A stretch of DNA of 43,339 nt from a virus, in IMG/VR virus record IMGVR_UViG_3300014720_000060, positions 1-43,339 of that record, one strand, 5' to 3'. The stretch's first letter is position 1. Each line of letters starts with the position of its first letter. A program made the position numbers and the translations under genes. Under the pieces are notes generated by a model. It was not told the origin of the DNA and searched no databases. It worked only from the letters and a program-made list of their open reading frames with translations. Below, in pieces: positions 9,040 through 18,257 of this stretch.

Positions 9040-11829
9040 TCATCTGGGATCTATGTAAATAACATGTTGTCCGCTGGCCACGTATGTGATCGAAAAAACA
9101 TTCGATCCATCTTGAGCGGTTATGGAATCGTTAATCGTTGTAAAATAATGCTGATTGTTGCCGGAAAAGTCATATACCAAAGTTCCATATACATCTCTCA
9201 AATTAAGATTTTTATTGCCAGCAGTTATGGCAAAAACATTTGTAAGCGTGGAATCGCATAAAACAAACGAAGAAACCGTCGAACTAATCGTCAAAGGTTC
9301 TGTGGCCGCGTAATAATAATTATAATAATTTGAAGAGGAGGTGGTGCACACCAAACTGTTGAAATTTTTTTGATTTCCCACTATTGAAGAATAAAATGAA
9401 GAATGTCGGACTGTTTGTTTCTTGATAATATCATTATAATTTCTGTCATAAATAAACCCACAAGGTTTAAGAACCAAAAATTGGTCTAAACTTAATCCTT
9501 TGAATGCCCGCTTGAATTTGTAATTTTGAAGCAAAGGAACGCCATTATTATTGTAACTTTTTACCAGTATTCCTAAAATTTGGGATTCATGATGAACATT
9601 TAAAAGACTTCTGTCATTGTAAGTTGAATTGTAATTTTCAAAACTTAAATTCACCGCAAATGAACTTAATGATCGGATATTCTCAAATTCCGGATAAAAA
9701 TTTGAGAATTTTAAGTCCTGTATGTCTGCCACTAAAATTTTAGGATAAAGGATTTTTTCACTTTTGGCAGAATTTGTTTCAAACAAAGTTAAAAAATTTA
9801 AATATATTTTTTTGTATTCATCATCGTACCAAAAATTGGAATAATTCTCTAAAGAAGAATTTTCCGTGTATTTTTTATAGTAAGTCTCTTTGGTATAAAT
9901 GGAATTGAAGGAGTTTGTTTCGAAATCAAAATTAATCTTATCCAAAACGACATAATTGGGTGTTTCTAAAATTATTGTGTTGAAAATTAAATCCATATCC
10001 AACAAATAATTTTGCAGTTCTGTTCTAACAACTGCTGGATATTTTATAAAAATTCCGCTTAATGCTGTGCTTAATGGTAAAACATTGGTATCATTATATA
10101 AACGAACATAAACTTGTCCGATTTGTAAATTTTGTTTTTCATACAAAGAGCTTAAAGCTGTTATATTTGTGGAAAAAATATCCGTGGCAGATGGGTATTG
10201 CAAAGACGTAGAAACCGCTGAATAGCTATCTGTCAAAGAATTTTTAAATAAACCATAATGATTTCCAAAAATATCAGTTTTATATTTGCTTAAAATACCT
10301 TTATTATATAAAAGATATTTTTTACGTTCATCTAAAGGATAAAAATCATCCCCCAAAAAATCAAAAACATCTTTATTTCTCCAAATTATACGATCATTCC
10401 AAAAATCTTGATAATCGGTTATTCTGGAAATTCCCTCATCGCTATCTTCTGATATTTCTGTTTTTGTTGTATAAGGATAAAATTTGTGTATTTTAGGATC
10501 AGAATAAATTCTTCCAAAAGCATAATCATTTGACCAATCGTATCTGTTCCATTGAACATCAACAGAATAATCTATTCCGCTAAGAGATTGATCATACAAA
10601 GAAAGTCCGGATGCATTTGCGCCCACCTCTGGATCAGGAATCAGTATCACTTCACCTGAAGATAATTGTCTTGAAAAAGAATATTCTTTTTTATATGTAT
10701 TCCAAAACAAAAGACCTAAATTGTCTTTAGTAAAGAAATTGCCCAAATATTTTTCACGCTGGGCCCGCACTATTTCCGGAACATGTGCAATTGTGGGAAA
10801 GCGTCTATTAAGAATATTTTGATGGGGAAAATCCGGAATCAACACATATCCGCTTAAAGGATCCAAAAGATATTGTCCGGTCAATGCCAATAGTTTATTT
10901 CCCAAGTTTTTTTGATAAAGTTTTTGATATTGAAAAACATTTGTGTTTGTGGGTTTAGAATTATTATCATAATCTTTAAAGTCTCTTCCGTCCAAATATG
11001 AATAATTTGTGGTTGAAAGCTGAAAATTAATTGTAAAATTGGTGGTGCCTAGTTCTTTTATAAAGAAAGGATAAGATTCAATGGCATTGATGATTGCTTC
11101 CTGTAAATTGTATACAGGTGTATTGTCAATTTTAGTTGCATCCATCCCAAAAAATTCTATACGCTCGGGGTCTTGAACCCCATATGTTTGATATTTCGAT
11201 CCCGGCTGAATATCATAATAATATTGTTGATTGTCGTAAGCATCATTAATCTGAATGTGAAGATCAGGTAAAACCGACGATAGGGGCGGAAGATTTACGC
11301 CGAGGGGTTCGAATTCATTGGTTTGTAGTATTAATACAATTGCTTTTTTAACAATTGTTTCGACCCCAAAATCACTTCCTTTTAAATTTGATCTTAAAAC
11401 TCCTGTGGAAAGCGTGTCTCGTTTTTGAGCATAATATTGGCATATTTTTTTTATTTTTCTTGTGAAAAAAGGAATGGCAACATCCAAAGATTGATTATCT
11501 TCAAAATTTAGATTTGATAAAAATCTACGTTCATCAGAAGAAGAATATTTTAAGCTTATTTCTTTTAACAAATTTATATATTGCAGCCGAACAAAAGCCG
11601 TCTTATCTGAGCTTTTTACGTTTTTATAATCAAACCAATCATTAAGATATTTGTTATAACTGGTGATATAAGACGATGTATCTGTGCTGGATATTTTCAG
11701 ATTTTTAAGCCATTCAATTAATGAGTACGCTGATGTAAAATCTCCCGGTACCCCTGAATAATCCGGATCTAGCACGGAATTATTAGGAATATATTTTTCT
11801 AAATTTGAAAATGTGTAATCGGTTGCCAT
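9040..11829 (-). CDS. Giant virion protein, probable baseplate wedge or periphery
   Basis: A 929-residue protein. The start is set at ATG 11829 (MATDYTFSNL) because the upstream in-frame ATG lies inside the end of the preceding gene and a GGAGC element and the recurring TTATATGGC start context precede 11829. The first 200 residues are helical and charged (ERRFLSNLNFED, then FFTRKIKKICQYYAQKRDTL), quite unlike the beta-rich rest. In T4, gp7 and gp8 follow gp6; this gene lies second after the gp6-like gene and is of gp7-like length, but I see no decisive sequence match. Baseplate association is inferred from position. Confidence 0.65.
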   Translation of the reverse strand: MATDYTFSNLEKYIPNNSVLDPDYSGVPGDFTSAYSLIEWLKNLKISSTDTSSYITSYNKYLNDWFDYKNVKSSDKTAFVRLQYINLLKEISLKYSSSDERRFLSNLNFEDNQSLDVAIPFFTRKIKKICQYYAQKRDTLSTGVLRSNLKGSDFGVETIVKKAIVLILQTNEFEPLGVNLPPLSSVLPDLHIQINDAYDNQQYYYDIQPGSKYQTYGVQDPERIEFFGMDATKIDNTPVYNLQEAIINAIESYPFFIKELGTTNFTINFQLSTTNYSYLDGRDFKDYDNNSKPTNTNVFQYQKLYQKNLGNKLLALTGQYLLDPLSGYVLIPDFPHQNILNRRFPTIAHVPEIVRAQREKYLGNFFTKDNLGLLFWNTYKKEYSFSRQLSSGEVILIPDPEVGANASGLSLYDQSLSGIDYSVDVQWNRYDWSNDYAFGRIYSDPKIHKFYPYTTKTEISEDSDEGISRITDYQDFWNDRIIWRNKDVFDFLGDDFYPLDERKKYLLYNKGILSKYKTDIFGNHYGLFKNSLTDSYSAVSTSLQYPSATDIFSTNITALSSLYEKQNLQIGQVYVRLYNDTNVLPLSTALSGIFIKYPAVVRTELQNYLLDMDLIFNTIILETPNYVVLDKINFDFETNSFNSIYTKETYYKKYTENSSLENYSNFWYDDEYKKIYLNFLTLFETNSAKSEKILYPKILVADIQDLKFSNFYPEFENIRSLSSFAVNLSFENYNSTYNDRSLLNVHHESQILGILVKSYNNNGVPLLQNYKFKRAFKGLSLDQFLVLKPCGFIYDRNYNDIIKKQTVRHSSFYSSIVGNQKNFNSLVCTTSSSNYYNYYYAATEPLTISSTVSSFVLCDSTLTNVFAITAGNKNLNLRDVYGTLVYDFSGNNQHYFTTINDSITAQDGSNVFSITYVASGQHVIYIDPR

Positions 11830-11833
11830 ATAA

Positions 11834-14800
11834 TTAATTAGCTCCACTCAATAGTCCCAGTCCCAGGGAAAGTTGATAATTTATCATATTGTCAACGATG
11901 TTATTTGAATCGAACCACTCTGAATAAGCACTAGTGGTCTTCAAAATTGTTGTTTTGGCATCGGTCCAATCAATCAAATTGTTATAAAATAAATTGTTTG
12001 TTCCATCATTATAGGAATAAACATCGTAATATCTTGAAACTTCAGTTCCCACAACATCGTCTCCCACAACAAGGGGCCATCCCCATGACGGATTTACATC
12101 ACTCAAATGTACCAGTTGTGTCGATCCAGATAAAAATGAATTGGTCAACACGCCGTAATTTGTCAGTATTCCATCCGAATACACTTCACCAAATCTTTCA
12201 TACAACACAACCTTTCCTGATGTTGGCACCGTGGATGTAAACCAACTTAATTTCGATCCAAGATTTTTTCCATAATTTGGATTGGATATGGTTTGTTTTT
12301 TATCATAATTCGAAGAAAACTCGTTTATTGAACCTCTGAAATAAGAAAGTTTAGTTGAAAAAAGATTAATCAATCTTTGCAAATCCGGGGGAAATGGAAA
12401 ATTGTAATTTTCCAAATCAATTCCTATGATTGATTCCATGCTTTGTAATGCTGTTAGTTCATCCGCGTCCAAATCGGAATTGTTCAAAACAAAGTTTGAT
12501 ATTTTTTCATAGATTCTTTTCCCCAAAGAATTGATTTTGCTTTTGTTGTTTCCCACTATTTGACCCAAAAATTGGTCAAATAAAACGTGTTTATTAAGTA
12601 AAGATTCCTGCAAAACATATGATTTTATATTTTCAATTGCATTGAAATCTTCATTTATTTTGGAAATTCCGTACGCTCCGCTGACAGGGTATATGTTAAA
12701 TGTGCTGCTTTGTCCTGTGAGTGTTCTTGTTCTGGTATTGTAAAAGTATTTGTTAATCCAGCGCATACCTGTCCAATCTCCATATGCTCTGAGATTACAT
12801 GGATTAACATCATCAGTATTAATACGATTAACATCAACAGTATTCAGAACCGTAAATTCATTTAAAGGGTACAAATAAATTTTTTTATCAAAATTATGAA
12901 TAACCCATAAAATATTTTCAGTATCACATGCAATTCCTTCAATACTTTGATATTCGGTGGTTAAATTAGTCCCACTTCCGACGGAAAATGTTGTTGCGTC
13001 TGCCCCTGTTTTTACCCGAAGAATGTCTTGTTTGTTATACAAAGCATAAATATTTTGATCTTTATCAACCGCTAAAGGACCCAAACCACTGTATCCACTC
13101 AAAGGATAATTGGAATTTAAATTTCCTGTATTTGATTCGTATTTGTATAAAAAGTCGTTTCGGTTTGTGATGCTGGAGTTGTTTTTCAGATAAGTCATCA
13201 CAGTCATGTAAAGATTGTTGTCCCTGTCAATTAATAATTGTTGAGGACTAAACAATGTGGGAAATTCTTTGGCTGCCAAGAAATTTCCATTTGGATCAAA
13301 TTTTATCAAATATCCTTTTAATGGATTGGAATAAGTCACCCAAATGTTGCTATCAAGATCGGTTTCAATACAAGTGGGAAGAACGGTGTTTTCGTTTGCG
13401 TACAATCCGCTTAATGCAGGTGTGTTATATTCAAAAAATATTTCAACAGGAACTCCCAGATAAGAATTAATGGGACCGGCACTAAACGTGTTTAATATTG
13501 AAAAGTTTGCATCAGGATATCGGGGGAACGCCTCTGAATCCACATATCCGGTATCTCTTTGAATTCGTATGCATGAACCGGAAGTGTATAATGTAACCCA
13601 AGCATTTGCTTGGCCATCCAACGCTATTGAAGATGGGGTAGCGCCCGATACGGTTCCTTGATAATTATAATAAACAATATTGCCCGTAGCATCTATTCTT
13701 GGTGCATTTGAAAGATCAATATTAAACAGTATTTCTCCAGTTTTCTTTAGCTTATAAACACGATCCCTGTCAGAATCTGCAAACCAAATCGCATCGTCTT
13801 CCGACGGACTTACGGCTATTGCGAATGGATTTTTTAAAACCCCGGAAAAAATAGTAGGAGAAGTGCTATTTGCCGTTAATTGAAGTGAAATGGTGTCACC
13901 ACATGCATCATAATTTCTGAATTTATTGTATCGATAAATGTTTGAAGCAATTGCTTGATTGGAAGTTATGGATATAGAATATGAATCCAACCCCTGACCA
14001 ATCCAACTATAAGGTGAATCTTTAGCAAAAAATGGGGGATCTGTCACTGTAACAGAAGCGGTAAGTGCCACATTTTCCAAGGCATAAGGACTTTTAAAAT
14101 ATCCAGCATAAAATCCTCCGGTTCTTGTTATGTTTTTTACATTGTTATTTTTATAAAATTCTACATCATTGATAACCTTTTGGGAACAAACTGAAATTAA
14201 ATTGCATGACAGATCAAAATCTTGAGAAGTGTTATTAAAAGTCAAAAGAGGATATTGTTTTGTGCTATAATTTTGAGAATCTTTTAGTTTTACAAAAAAT
14301 GAAATTGGATAATTTTGCCATTTGATTTTGTTGATATAAAAAGAATCGTCCACATATCCCTCTCCATCGATTCCATTTGATGTTATGGATAAAATTTGTG
14401 CAGGATTATAACGATTTTTTATGGGAATAACCAATGAAGAAAAATTAAAATAAGAAAGATTTGAAAAATTTTCAGTATAATTTAAATTTGGAGTTTCATT
14501 CCTTGAAGCAAATTTTGAAGTGTCCAATGAAGCAAACAAAAATATTGGAGCTTCGGATGTGAAAGTTTTCGGATATTGATCAACATAATAAACTGTGGTC
14601 GTGCCGCTTGTTCCAGCCAAAGTGCTTCCTTCATATGGAAATGTTGTTTCGACAATTTGGTTATTGGAAACATAAACATAAATTGGATCGGCCGTGGTTG
14701 AGGCTGAACTTAAAATTCCAAATCTATTATCTGCTTTTTGAACAAAAAAGAAATAAGCCTGTAAATGTGCCCAAGGATCTTTTAAATAGTTATCAATTTG

Positions 14801-15277
14801 TAAATAATCTGATCTGCTTCCACTTGCATAAAAATTAATTGTATATCCGGTGGCAGAAATCGATGGAAAAGATTGCCAAGAATTAAACCTATTTATTTTT
14901 ATGGCATCGGAAACTTGTCCGCTTTGAACTGATGAAATTTTTTCATCATCCAAATATGTGGATTGTATATAATCTCCTATGTAATTAAAAGCGGTTATTT
15001 GAAAGGTCTGACATGCCTGAACTGCATTTCCGCCACTTGTATATGCATAAAAAGTAACATCATACACACCAGGCCAAGTATAATGGTGGGCAGTACTAAG
15101 ACTTGTTGAAATGGTTCCGTCCCCAAAATTCCAAAATCCTTTTTTGTCACTTACAAGTAAATTATTGGAAGATAATGACGCTACAAAAGTTAGAGGAGTG
15201 ACATCAAGGGTGTATGTGCTCAAAACTTCCAAGCCGGTAAAGTTTTTTACACTTATATTGATATAGGTGCATGTCAT
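11834..15277 (-). CDS. Giant virion protein with PKD domain and NHL propeller
   Basis: A 1147-residue protein directly after the gp6-like gene. Residues about 30-95 form a PKD domain: FWNFGDGTISTS, then HHYTWPGVYDVTFYA, with the canonical W-x-F-G-D-G and H-x-Y-x3-G-x-Y-x-V motifs. Residues about 490-800 form an NHL/Vgb-like propeller (SPSEDDAIWFADSDRDRVYK; LDSNIWVTYSNPLKGYLIKF; IDRDNNLYM; VDKDQNIYALY; CDTENILWVIHN). The C-terminal 300 residues are helical then beta (GKVVLYERFGEVYSDG). PKD and NHL domains mediate protein or glycan contacts. A baseplate spoke or adhesin role is inferred; enzymatic lyase activity is not supported. Confidence 0.75.
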   Translation of the reverse strand: MTCTYINISVKNFTGLEVLSTYTLDVTPLTFVASLSSNNLLVSDKKGFWNFGDGTISTSLSTAHHYTWPGVYDVTFYAYTSGGNAVQACQTFQITAFNYIGDYIQSTYLDDEKISSVQSGQVSDAIKINRFNSWQSFPSISATGYTINFYASGSRSDYLQIDNYLKDPWAHLQAYFFFVQKADNRFGILSSASTTADPIYVYVSNNQIVETTFPYEGSTLAGTSGTTTVYYVDQYPKTFTSEAPIFLFASLDTSKFASRNETPNLNYTENFSNLSYFNFSSLVIPIKNRYNPAQILSITSNGIDGEGYVDDSFYINKIKWQNYPISFFVKLKDSQNYSTKQYPLLTFNNTSQDFDLSCNLISVCSQKVINDVEFYKNNNVKNITRTGGFYAGYFKSPYALENVALTASVTVTDPPFFAKDSPYSWIGQGLDSYSISITSNQAIASNIYRYNKFRNYDACGDTISLQLTANSTSPTIFSGVLKNPFAIAVSPSEDDAIWFADSDRDRVYKLKKTGEILFNIDLSNAPRIDATGNIVYYNYQGTVSGATPSSIALDGQANAWVTLYTSGSCIRIQRDTGYVDSEAFPRYPDANFSILNTFSAGPINSYLGVPVEIFFEYNTPALSGLYANENTVLPTCIETDLDSNIWVTYSNPLKGYLIKFDPNGNFLAAKEFPTLFSPQQLLIDRDNNLYMTVMTYLKNNSSITNRNDFLYKYESNTGNLNSNYPLSGYSGLGPLAVDKDQNIYALYNKQDILRVKTGADATTFSVGSGTNLTTEYQSIEGIACDTENILWVIHNFDKKIYLYPLNEFTVLNTVDVNRINTDDVNPCNLRAYGDWTGMRWINKYFYNTRTRTLTGQSSTFNIYPVSGAYGISKINEDFNAIENIKSYVLQESLLNKHVLFDQFLGQIVGNNKSKINSLGKRIYEKISNFVLNNSDLDADELTALQSMESIIGIDLENYNFPFPPDLQRLINLFSTKLSYFRGSINEFSSNYDKKQTISNPNYGKNLGSKLSWFTSTVPTSGKVVLYERFGEVYSDGILTNYGVLTNSFLSGSTQLVHLSDVNPSWGWPLVVGDDVVGTEVSRYYDVYSYNDGTNNLFYNNLIDWTDAKTTILKTTSAYSEWFDSNNIVDNMINYQLSLGLGLLSGAN

Positions 15278-15285
15278 ATGCCATG

Positions 15286-17118
15286 TTAAACGGTTTCAAC
15301 AACAATTTCTATTCTTTCCAAGAAATTGTCTCTGTCGTAAAGATACGGGAACTGAAAATATTCCATATTTATATTTTGGGTTGAAACATGAATATCTTCT
15401 TTGCTGTACACACTATTCCAGTAAAGAAGACTGATTCCGTCTGCTTCTATCGTACGACCATCTTCTGCAATTCTTTTAGTATAAAAACTTTTGACACCGT
15501 TTATCTCTGCCACAGAATTATTGAGAGTAGTTAAATCAATTGTTTGGTGTAGTTTTGCATTATTAGGATCAAAATAATTTTCAAATATTTTTGTGACCAC
15601 GCTTTTGATTTCATCATCATTTACCCGTGAATCAAATTTTTTAACAATTATAAGTTTTGTTTGTTTATAAATGTCTTTATCTAATGTTTCGACAGGAAGT
15701 GATATTCCCAAGTTAAATGCCATATAAACTGGATCGGAATATATCACCTCAGAAGAAGTCAATTTTATAGGATCTATAAAAGACTCTATGTATTGTTTTA
15801 GGGCGTCTGTCACAAAATTATTGTTTACTTTAACAGAGTTTGCTTTTTGAAGCTTGGGAACAAGATAACAATAGATGTTGTTGAAATTGCATGTGTCTGC
15901 AAAAGTTACTTGATTGTATAAAACTCTGCTTTCGAGTGAAGGATATTTTAGCCCCAGATTATAAAGATATTTTATGTGTCCGTTCAAATATTCTTTGTTG
16001 TTAACAACCTGAACATCATGAACAATATTTTTGAATGTGTTGGTTATATAACCTTTAAAATCATTTGTTGTAATCAAACGATATTGCCGTTTGAATGTGT
16101 TGGGGGCATTTTCCCGAATGTTATCAACAGTTTCAGGTTCCCCAAATTTTGTTGAAGGGTCTGAATTTGTAAATGTGAGAAAAGCAAACTGACCAGGTGT
16201 CATATATGTTATATTTTTAGTGTCATTTGTAACCGTAGTATAATTGGAACTGCTGTATTGAAATAACCCGTTTCCGTCTATGGTTCCAACTCCAACTTCT
16301 CCCGGGGTTCCATCGCTTTGCAAATAATAAACCAAAACCTCATCTCCACTTTTTAGCTTTTTTCCAGTTACATCATCTCCAAATTTTATTTCATATTTTC
16401 CATTTTCATTGAAACGAAGTTCATAAATTTCATCTTGATTTTCATAAAGGAAAAGATTGGGAACTTGTGACCATAACGACCATTGTTGGGTTATTTTATC
16501 TTTTACATACACATTCATGGTAAAATGATCAACAAACGGAGAATTTCCATTTTGATCAACCAAAATTACTCGTAGAATTTCAAAAGGTTCTCCTATTGCG
16601 GTATAGATGGGATATTCAACAAATCTTCCTTGATAAAGAAGATTATTTTTTGACAATTGTTCCAGTGAAACCCCACCATCTTCTGTTTTTGTGAATGTCA
16701 CATCTTCTTTAAACGCGTATTGAACACCGTTAATAATAAAATATGAATATCTTGGAATTGTGTATGTTCCTGTCGGAAGATTTTCACTGGTAATTGTATT
16801 AAACGAAAGCAAACTTGTTTGATAGCCTATGGGTTTATAATCTATCAGTTTAACAATCCGATTCATGTTTTCATACAGTTGTGCCTGAGAAAACAAGCTT
16901 TCCGATGATGTTTTGTTGAGATAAAACAAAAGAACATGATAGCTATATGCAATCACGTCCAGGAAACTGTTGAAATTGCTGCCTTCAAAAATCTGGTCTG
17001 TGAACACACCACCCCGGTTAAGCTGATCAAGCATCAAGCTCTTTAAACTTTGGGCATCAAACGCAGCATATGCATTTTGCTGCAATGGAAAGTCTGTTTT
17101 TGAAATTTCGTTTGCCAT
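15286..17118 (-). CDS. Baseplate wedge protein, gp6/J-like
   Basis: A 610-residue protein, near the 660 residues of T4 gp6. The middle part carries the baseplate-J family signature: a segment of the form EIYELRFNENGKYEIKFGDD followed by a Gly-Lys and GDEVLVYYLQSDGTPGEVG, then an RQYRLITTNDFKGY helix entry. Downstream of gp25 in transcription order, as T4 wedge genes cluster. gp6 forms the iris-like ring joining the wedges around the hub. The ATG follows the gp25 stop by two bases (TAATTATGG). The N-terminal region QSLKSLMLDQLNRG is the usual helical start of this family. Confidence 0.85.
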   Translation of the reverse strand: MANEISKTDFPLQQNAYAAFDAQSLKSLMLDQLNRGGVFTDQIFEGSNFNSFLDVIAYSYHVLLFYLNKTSSESLFSQAQLYENMNRIVKLIDYKPIGYQTSLLSFNTITSENLPTGTYTIPRYSYFIINGVQYAFKEDVTFTKTEDGGVSLEQLSKNNLLYQGRFVEYPIYTAIGEPFEILRVILVDQNGNSPFVDHFTMNVYVKDKITQQWSLWSQVPNLFLYENQDEIYELRFNENGKYEIKFGDDVTGKKLKSGDEVLVYYLQSDGTPGEVGVGTIDGNGLFQYSSSNYTTVTNDTKNITYMTPGQFAFLTFTNSDPSTKFGEPETVDNIRENAPNTFKRQYRLITTNDFKGYITNTFKNIVHDVQVVNNKEYLNGHIKYLYNLGLKYPSLESRVLYNQVTFADTCNFNNIYCYLVPKLQKANSVKVNNNFVTDALKQYIESFIDPIKLTSSEVIYSDPVYMAFNLGISLPVETLDKDIYKQTKLIIVKKFDSRVNDDEIKSVVTKIFENYFDPNNAKLHQTIDLTTLNNSVAEINGVKSFYTKRIAEDGRTIEADGISLLYWNSVYSKEDIHVSTQNINMEYFQFPYLYDRDNFLERIEIVVETV

Positions 17119-17120
17119 AA

Positions 17121-17594
17121 TTAGATGAAGTAGAATCCGCTATCTTTTAAAACTCCCTTAATACTTACGTTGGAAAGATTAAGAGAAGGCACATTTATCC
17201 GCATGTTTATTGTATACTGATTTTGATCGTAATCTACATTCACATTAATATTTAAAATGGTAACCCTCGGTTCAAACAATTCGGTGCCTTCAAAAATAAC
17301 TTTACCGATCAGTCGGGCATTTGCTTCACTCAGATTTGTGAAAACAAATTGCATAAGATTCAAACCATACACAGGGTTTAGAATTTTTTGACCAGGTAAT
17401 GTTGTAAACAAATTGAAAAGACTGTTTTTTATTGCATCCAAATCATAGTCACTTTTTAAATCCTTGATTTCCAGCTTTTTATCTAATTCAGTACCACGGG
17501 TGTAATTCTTTTCTAAATCAAAATGAATATCTTTGTAAACATGGTCGTCTACCTTGGGTGGTTGCTGCAGAAAGGATAGGTTTATGGCGGCCAT
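17121..17594 (-). CDS. Baseplate wedge protein, gp25-like
   Basis: A 157-residue protein of the gp25/IraD-like family, somewhat longer than T4 gp25 (132 residues). The signature is the segment DAIKNSLFNLFTTLPGQK, then NPVYGLNLMQFVF, then a FEPRVTILNINV strand. The conserved EPR is where the family usually has an ExR/EPR core. gp25 nucleates wedge assembly and the sheath baseplate interface in contractile machines, including type VI secretion (TssE). Placed directly before the gp6-like gene. A late promoter octamer lies 10 bases before the ATG. Confidence 0.9.
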   Translation of the reverse strand: MAAINLSFLQQPPKVDDHVYKDIHFDLEKNYTRGTELDKKLEIKDLKSDYDLDAIKNSLFNLFTTLPGQKILNPVYGLNLMQFVFTNLSEANARLIGKVIFEGTELFEPRVTILNINVNVDYDQNQYTINMRINVPSLNLSNVSIKGVLKDSGFYFI

Positions 17595-17604
17595 ATTTTA
17601 TAAA

Positions 17605-17612
17605 TATTTAAT
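17605..17612 (-). promoter_or_regulatory. Late promoter octamer ATTAAATA (10-base spacing)
   Basis: Minus strand, 10 bases before the gp25-like ATG at 17594; this spacing would leave a leader of about five bases. Confidence 0.5.
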
Positions 17613-17631
17613 ATAAAAGTTTGTTTTTAAA

Positions 17632-17639
17632 GGTAAATA
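17632..17639 (+). promoter_or_regulatory. Late promoter octamer GGTAAATA
   Basis: Plus strand, 6 bases before the ATG at 17646, divergent from the gp25 promoter. It gives the isolated plus-strand gene its own start. Confidence 0.6.
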
Positions 17640-17645
17640 TTCAAG

Positions 17646-18257
17646 ATGAGAAAATTCACAGGTTTGTACGAATCATTCATAAGCCGTTACACCCGTGGCG
17701 GATTCCTGACTGGAGATATTGTCAAATTCAAAGACGGTGCCCTGAAGAATGAATGGTTCCAAAAACAGGGTGGGGCTATTCTAGAAAAAGCCAAACAGTT
17801 TGCGGATAGTGGTCTTTTGATGCGGGTGAGTGCCGTAAAAACCAATCGTCCCAGCGTTCAGCCCGGTTTTGTGGAAGCAAACAACGCGGATGACTTTTAT
17901 TGTGATGTCACGCTGGAACTGGCCCCCGGACTTTACAAAGATTTCCTGACTCTTCCTGCTTCCATTCTGGAATACAAGGATTATTACCCCAATCTTCCGG
18001 AAGTTCCTGAAAGTTTGAAGCGTCCTAACAACAGCAACATCAAGCCGGAAGAAATTGAAGAAGAAAAGCAAAAGGGTGCCACCTATTTGAATCCGACCTA
18101 TCAAACTTCACAGACCGACAAGGGTAACGGCAAAAATACACCTTCTGAAATTGAGCTTAAAAACTCAAATGTTAAGATTCCTTCCAAACCTGCTGAAGGT
18201 TCCAAGAATCCCAGCGTTGCTTCGTACACTTACAACTATCTTCCTAAGAACCAATAA
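17646..18257 (+). CDS. Unknown phage protein, conserved style
   Basis: A 203-residue protein on the strand opposite to its neighbours. It begins MRKFTGLYESFI, a short amphipathic peptide also seen in outline at the start of two other plus-strand genes. Residues 15-110 are a compact folded region (FLTGDIVKFKDG; MRVSAVKTNRPSVQPGF; DFYCDVTLELAPGLYKDFLT); residues 115-203 are low-complexity and polar. The coding sequence is more GC-rich than the giant genes, suggesting good expression. Not recognised as a named family. It ends in a 14-base convergent overlap with the clamp-loader gene. Confidence 0.75.
   Translation: MRKFTGLYESFISRYTRGGFLTGDIVKFKDGALKNEWFQKQGGAILEKAKQFADSGLLMRVSAVKTNRPSVQPGFVEANNADDFYCDVTLELAPGLYKDFLTLPASILEYKDYYPNLPEVPESLKRPNNSNIKPEEIEEEKQKGATYLNPTYQTSQTDKGNGKNTPSEIELKNSNVKIPSKPAEGSKNPSVASYTYNYLPKNQ

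Noticed and set aside
11834-15277. Virginiamycin B lyase-like enzyme from the NHL propeller
   Set aside because: The propeller pattern is present, but catalytic residues cannot be shown and the protein is a giant in a baseplate operon.
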